Of a stretch of 64,000 nt of DNA, positions 60,402-64,000 are shown piece after piece; position 1 is the first letter of the stretch; the number at the start of each line of letters is the position of its first letter. A model generated the notes under the pieces. The model saw only the letters and a list, made by a program, of their open reading frames with translations. It did no database searches and was not told the origin of the DNA. The stretch is from Corynebacterium sp. (GTDB lineage Bacteria > Actinomycetota > Actinomycetes > Mycobacteriales > Mycobacteriaceae), in assembly GCF_030535495.1 (NCBI RefSeq), contig NZ_JAUNRW010000001.1, positions 17,662 through 81,661 on the forward strand, given 5' to 3'. The position numbers and the translations under genes were made by a program.

Positions 60402-61457
60402 GTGCCCAACCCCTTCGAACGTCCCCGCCGGTCGCCGGAGCGCCCCCGGCTGAAGGTCCCGGTGGAACGCGCCATCGACCACTGCCGCGTATTCCTCGAC
60501 GGCGCCCGGCTCCCCGGCGAGTACATCCCCTCCTCCGCCCTGAACGAGGTGCGCGAGCACGGCAGCGGATTCGTCTGGCTCGGGCTGCGCGAACCCGATG
60601 ACCAGCAGATGCAGCGCGTCGCCGAGAAATTCGGCATCCACCCCCTCATCGTCGAGGACGCCGTCACCGCGCATCAGCGCCCCAAGGTCGAGCGTTACGA
60701 CGACCAGCTGTTCATGGTCGTGCGCTCCGTCAAGTTCCGCGCCGAGGCCTCGGAGGGCAACTCCCGCGAGATCATCTCCACCGGCGAGGTGCAGATGCTC
60801 GTGGGTCCCGATTTCATCATTACCGTCCGCCACGGCGCCGAGCTGCCGGAGCTCTCCAGCGTGCTGGAGGACAACCCCGAACTGGTCACCCTGGGGCCCG
60901 CCGCCCTGGCCTGGCGGGTGGCCGACCACCTCGTCGACGAATACGGCCGCATCGCCGCCCTGCTGGAGCAGGAGGTCGATGACCTGGAGGAAGAGGTCTT
61001 CACCCCCGGCTCGCGTTTCAACATCGAGCAGATCTACATGTACAAACGCGAGATCCTCGAGATGCGGCACTCCACCGATCCGCTGGCCCCCGCGTTGCGG
61101 ACGCTCATCACCGACAACCGCGACATCCTCGGCAAGCAGCTGCGCAGCTACTTCCGCGACGTCCTCGACCATGAAATGACCGTCCGCGACCAGATCGCCG
61201 GTTATGACGAACGTCTGTCGGCGCTGATCGACGCCTCCGTCGCCAAGATCACCATGCAGCAGAACACCGACATGCGTACGATCTCCGCGGTGGTCGGCAT
61301 GGCGGCCGCGCCGACGCTCATCGCCGGTATCTACGGCATGAACTTCACCAACATGCCCGAGCTGGAATGGGAGTACGGCTACTTCGTGGTGCTCGGTGTC
61401 ATCGCGCTCATCGTGGCGTCGATGTTCTGGTGGTTCCGCCGCAACAACTGGTTGTAG
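60402..61457 (+). CDS. corA: CorA family Mg2+/Co2+ channel
   Basis: A 351-residue divalent-cation channel subunit. A large cytoplasmic N-terminal domain (HPLIVEDAVTAHQRPKVERYDDQLFMVV) and long stalk helix lead to two C-terminal membrane helices. The selectivity motif Gly312-Met313-Asn314 is in GIYGMNFTNMPELEW. The basic tail WWFRRNNWL faces the cytoplasm. GTG start seven bases after TAGGAT. Confidence 0.95.
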   Translation: MPNPFERPRRSPERPRLKVPVERAIDHCRVFLDGARLPGEYIPSSALNEVREHGSGFVWLGLREPDDQQMQRVAEKFGIHPLIVEDAVTAHQRPKVERYDDQLFMVVRSVKFRAEASEGNSREIISTGEVQMLVGPDFIITVRHGAELPELSSVLEDNPELVTLGPAALAWRVADHLVDEYGRIAALLEQEVDDLEEEVFTPGSRFNIEQIYMYKREILEMRHSTDPLAPALRTLITDNRDILGKQLRSYFRDVLDHEMTVRDQIAGYDERLSALIDASVAKITMQQNTDMRTISAVVGMAAAPTLIAGIYGMNFTNMPELEWEYGYFVVLGVIALIVASMFWWFRRNNWL

Positions 61458-61467
61458 CCTGGGCGGC

Positions 61468-61827
61468 ATGAGAAGGACACTGATCACGGTCGCCACCGCC
61501 GCCCTGGCCCTCGGCCTGGCACCGGCCGCCCACGCCCAGTCCAGCATCGACCACCGCCAGGAGGGAACGGTGTGGGCACCGCGCCTGACCGAGGTGACCC
61601 GCCACGAGGTGCTGCCCGGCAACCAGGTCCGCGTGCACTACGTCACGGGTGATCCGGCCTGCTACGGCGCCCATGCCGTGGCCGTGGAGACCCCCTGGGC
61701 AGTCCACGTGCGGGTGGTCACCGGTCCCCGCGTCGGCGGAGCGGATGTGTGCACCATGATCGCCCTGGAGGAGTCCCAGGTGCTGCAGCTGAGTGCCCCG
61801 CTGGGAGGACGCAGCCTCCATGTCTGA
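61468..61827 (+). CDS. Small secreted protein, hypothetical
   Basis: A 119-residue exported protein. Signal peptide MRRTLITVATAALALGLAPAAHA is cleaved after AHA. The mature 95 residues have two cysteines (PACYGAH and ADVCTM) that could form a disulfide, and read as an all-beta fold. No family recognised. The ATG lies seven bases after TAGCCT (61455-61460). It overlaps the next gene by eight bases. Confidence 0.82.
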   Translation: MRRTLITVATAALALGLAPAAHAQSSIDHRQEGTVWAPRLTEVTRHEVLPGNQVRVHYVTGDPACYGAHAVAVETPWAVHVRVVTGPRVGGADVCTMIALEESQVLQLSAPLGGRSLHV

Positions 61828-62920
61828 CATCCTGCTGTTCGGAGCCACCGGTTTCGTCGGCCGCCTCACCGCTGCCTATCTGGCCGACCACGACAACGTC
61901 ATCCTGGCCGGCCGCGACGCCGCCGCACTGGAAGCGCTGCGCGACGAGATCAACCCGGCGTGGGAGATCGCCACCGGTGACGCGCACTCCGGCTCCGACA
62001 TGGCGGCCCTCGCCGCCCGGGCCGGGGTGGTCATCAGTTGCGTGGGACCCTATTCCCGTCTCGGCTGGGAGATGGTCAACGCCTGCGCGGAAGCAGGCAC
62101 CGACTACGTCGACCTGTGCGGCGAAGTGCCCTTCATCCGCCGCGTCATCGACACCCACCACGGGACCACCACCGCCCGTATCGTCCACTCCTGCGGCTTC
62201 GATTCCGTGCCCTCGGACATGGGCGCCTTCGCCCTGCGTCAGCACGCGGGGGAACCGCTGGAGGAGGTGACCATGGTCGTCGAGAAGCTCAAGGGCGGGC
62301 TGTCCACCGGCACCCTCGACTCCATGCGCGAGGTCTCCGCGCAGGCGCGCGCCGACCGCACCGTGGCCCGCAACCTGCACAACCCCTACAGCCTCTCCCC
62401 TGTCCCCTCCGAGGAGCCGCGCCTGGACAATGCGCGGGACTTCCGGATCACCCGGCTGAAGGATTCCCGCTGGGCCGGGCCCTTCTTCATGTCCATGTTC
62501 AACACCCGCATCGTGCGCCGCTCCAATTCGCTGCGCGGGGAGCGCTTCGTCTACCACGAGCGCTGGGCCACCGGCCGCGGGATCCTCGGCCGCCTCAAGG
62601 CCTACGCTCTGGCCGGCATCACCGCCACGCTGTTCGCCGCGTCCCAGAAACCAGCCCTCCAGCGCCTGGTACCGCAGCCGGGCGACGGCTATTTCCGCTT
62701 CACCCACCAGGGTGTCACCGCCACCGGCCGGGAGGTCTCCTGCACCGTCGCCGCCGACGGGGACCCGGGATACGAGGTCACCGCGATGATGCTGGCCGAG
62801 GCAGCCCTCACCCTCCTGGAACGGCCCGGAGCCGGAGGAGTTCTCACCCCGTCCACCGCCCTCGGGGCGCCCTACCTCGAGCGGCTGCAGGCCAACGGGA
62901 TGCGCTTCACCTGTTCATGA
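61820..62920 (+). CDS. Saccharopine-dehydrogenase-like trans-acting enoyl reductase
   Basis: A 366-residue Rossmann oxidoreductase of the group that includes mycobacterial trans-acting enoyl reductases. NAD(P) motif ILLFGATGFVGRLTAAYL, then VVISCVGPYSRLGWEMVNACAEAGTDYVDLCGEVPF and the conserved HSCGFDSVPSDMGAF. In mycobacteria such proteins act on polyketide lipids; no PKS gene is in the window. GGGAGGA precedes the ATG, which lies in the end of the secreted-protein gene. The 3' end overlaps the convergent thioesterase by 14 bp. Confidence 0.88.
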   Translation: MSDILLFGATGFVGRLTAAYLADHDNVILAGRDAAALEALRDEINPAWEIATGDAHSGSDMAALAARAGVVISCVGPYSRLGWEMVNACAEAGTDYVDLCGEVPFIRRVIDTHHGTTTARIVHSCGFDSVPSDMGAFALRQHAGEPLEEVTMVVEKLKGGLSTGTLDSMREVSAQARADRTVARNLHNPYSLSPVPSEEPRLDNARDFRITRLKDSRWAGPFFMSMFNTRIVRRSNSLRGERFVYHERWATGRGILGRLKAYALAGITATLFAASQKPALQRLVPQPGDGYFRFTHQGVTATGREVSCTVAADGDPGYEVTAMMLAEAALTLLERPGAGGVLTPSTALGAPYLERLQANGMRFTCS

Positions 62921-63356
62921 CCATGGTTCGCAGCGTCGAGCGGGCCACCAGCCGACCCTCGTTGCGCATGAGGATCTCCCACAGCTGAGTGCGCCCTCCG
63001 GCCTGTACCGGGGTGGCCTTCGCCTCGATGACACCTTCCCGCACACCGGCGATGAAGTCGGTGTCATTGTTGACCCCCACCACGGGGGCTCCCGCGGTCA
63101 CCAATCCCGCGAGGCTGCCGACCGATTCCGCCAGTGCGCACAGGGCCCCGCCGTTGACCAGTCCGGCAGGCTGCAGCAGATGGGGCCCGACGGGAAGTTC
63201 GGCGCGAACCCGACCGTCGGCGACCTCGAGATAGCGGATGCCCAGATGCGCGGACAATCCGACATCGCGGCTGTTGAGCACCTCCAGGGAGTCCTTGTCC
63301 AGGGCTCGACCGGTCCCGGCGAGGCGAAAGAGGTCGGTGTATGCGAGGTCATCCAT
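62907..63356 (-). CDS. PaaI-type hotdog thioesterase
   Basis: A 149-residue acyl-CoA thioesterase. The hotdog core is LGIRYLEVADGRVRAELPVGPHLLQPAGLVNGGALCALAESVGSLA, with the catalytic Asn/Gly-Gly region, then GVNNDTDFIAGVREG. ATG 63356 lies six bases from TAGGAT (63363-63368, minus strand), predicted leaderless. It is divergent from gnd, the order I recall in C. glutamicum. Confidence 0.92.
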   Translation of the reverse strand: MDDLAYTDLFRLAGTGRALDKDSLEVLNSRDVGLSAHLGIRYLEVADGRVRAELPVGPHLLQPAGLVNGGALCALAESVGSLAGLVTAGAPVVGVNNDTDFIAGVREGVIEAKATPVQAGGRTQLWEILMRNEGRLVARSTLRTMVMNR

Positions 63357-63419
63357 GTCTGAATCCTATCGACATCCTATCGAGGCGGCCCCGCGGCCCA
63401 GTGTCTACACTCTTAAGCC

Positions 63420-64000
63420 ATGAGCACCCCTGAGAATCTCGCCCAGATCGGCGTTGTCGGCCTTGCTGTCATGGGCTCCAACCTCGCCCGTAACTTCGCC
63501 CACAAGGGTCACACCGTGGCCGTCTACAACCGCTCGCCTGAGAAGACCCGCGCGCTGATGACCGCGCACGGTGACGAGGGTGCCTTCCTCCCCTCCGAGA
63601 CCATCGAGGATTTCGTCGCCTCCCTCGAGCGCCCCCGCAAGGCGATCATCATGGTCCAGGCAGGTCCCGCCACCGATGCAGTGATCAACCAGCTGGCGGA
63701 CGCCATGGAGGACGGCGACATCATCATCGACGGCGGCAACGCCCTCTACACCGACACCGTCCGCCGCGAGACCGAGATGGCCGCCCGCAACCGCCACTTC
63801 GTCGGCGCCGGCATCTCCGGCGGCGAGGAGGGCGCCCTCAACGGCCCGTCGATCATGCCGGGCGGTCCGGCGGAGTCCTGGGAGACCCTCGGTCCGCTGC
63901 TCGAATCCGTCGCCGCGGTCGTCGACGGCACCCCGTGTGTCACCCACATCGGCCCCGACGGCGCCGGCCACTTCGTCAAGATGGTCCACAACGGCATCGA
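63420..64000 (+). CDS. gnd: 6-phosphogluconate dehydrogenase, 5' part (window end)
   Basis: The first 193 codons of an enzyme usually about 480 residues; the frame runs off the window. It oxidatively decarboxylates 6-phosphogluconate to ribulose 5-phosphate with NADP in the pentose phosphate pathway. Motifs seen: IGVVGLAVMGSNLARNFAHKGHTVAVYNRS, IIIDGGNALYTDT, GAGISGGEEGALNGPSIMPGG and HFVKMVHNGI, which includes the catalytic Lys. TACACT (63406-63411) lies eight bases before the ATG. Confidence 0.96.
   Translation, partial: MSTPENLAQIGVVGLAVMGSNLARNFAHKGHTVAVYNRSPEKTRALMTAHGDEGAFLPSETIEDFVASLERPRKAIIMVQAGPATDAVINQLADAMEDGDIIIDGGNALYTDTVRRETEMAARNRHFVGAGISGGEEGALNGPSIMPGGPAESWETLGPLLESVAAVVDGTPCVTHIGPDGAGHFVKMVHNGI

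Noticed and set aside
1-64000. Prophage, insertion sequence, integron or rRNA genes
   Set aside because: No transposase, integrase, phage structural protein, terminal repeats or rRNA sequence was recognised on either strand.

Overview
The window is a stretch of high-GC actinobacterial chromosome, almost certainly from a Corynebacterium. Diagnostic genes are a mycothiol ligase (mshC), RbpA, a complete Pup conjugation cluster without 20S proteasome genes, Lnt and polyprenol-phosphate-mannose synthase as separate neighbouring genes, and a gene order (NlpC/P60 - hemH; mshC - hisE - hisG - aspA; arc - dop - pup - pafA - pafBC - tatAC; ufaA-like - ndh; thiM - thiD; gnd) that I recall from the C. 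glutamicum chromosome. The species cannot be named from sequence alone. Coding density is very high. The only stretch longer than 300 bp without a convincing gene is 49010-49390. I see no CRISPR array, prophage, insertion sequence or rRNA; there is one tRNA (Leu-GAG).

Layout. 1-8 kb: cell-wall hydrolase, coproporphyrin/protoporphyrin ferrochelatase, NfeD + SPFH membrane pair, small regulators, a VTT membrane protein and a cupin. 8-13 kb: a 21-bp-arm inverted repeat, an orphan antitoxin-like HTH gene, tRNA-Leu, a two-subunit ABC exporter with unequal ATPase halves, a PEBP protein. 13-20.6 kb: pyrD, a lipoprotein, an aldo/keto reductase, uppP, mshC, a HAD phosphatase, hisE-hisG. 20.6-28.3 kb: aspartase with a Dcu C4-dicarboxylate carrier, formyl-THF ligase, a RecB-like nuclease, M18 aminopeptidase, tRNA m1A58 methyltransferase. 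28.3-39.2 kb: Pup system (arc, dop, pup, pafA, pafB, pafC), Tat translocase, HelY helicase. 39-50 kb: peptidases, a DprE2-like SDR, a half-size CobG-like protein, lipase, FxsA, lnt-ppm1, rbpA, YceI. 50-64 kb: a degenerate cyclopropane-synthase-like gene, ndh, a split pyruvate formate-lyase operon (pflB core, separate glycyl-radical subunit, pflA), a TPP-riboswitch-controlled thiM-thiD/tenA operon, corA, a reductase, a thioesterase and the start of gnd.

Two observations stand out. First, the pyruvate formate-lyase is naturally split: the 695-residue catalytic subunit stops just before the glycyl-radical domain, which is encoded by the next 83-codon gene with its own Shine-Dalgarno, followed by the activase. 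Second, the 11-mer GCTTMTCGACG (M = A or C) occurs 30 times by my count, 16 on + and 14 on -, irrespective of gene strand, where about 0.1 would be expected from base composition. This density and strand symmetry resemble a DNA-uptake or other genome-wide recognition word.

Expression signals are also distinctive. More than twenty genes have a TANNNT -10 box 6-8 bp before the start codon, predicting leaderless mRNAs. Several divergent pairs share 23-33 bp promoters with adjacent or overlapping -10 boxes. Four convergent pairs overlap by a palindromic CTAG or TTAA that supplies both stop codons. Fumarate-linked metabolism (aspA-dcu), PFL, formyl-THF ligase (which can consume formate) and ndh suggest an organism able to ferment or live microaerobically; this is inference.
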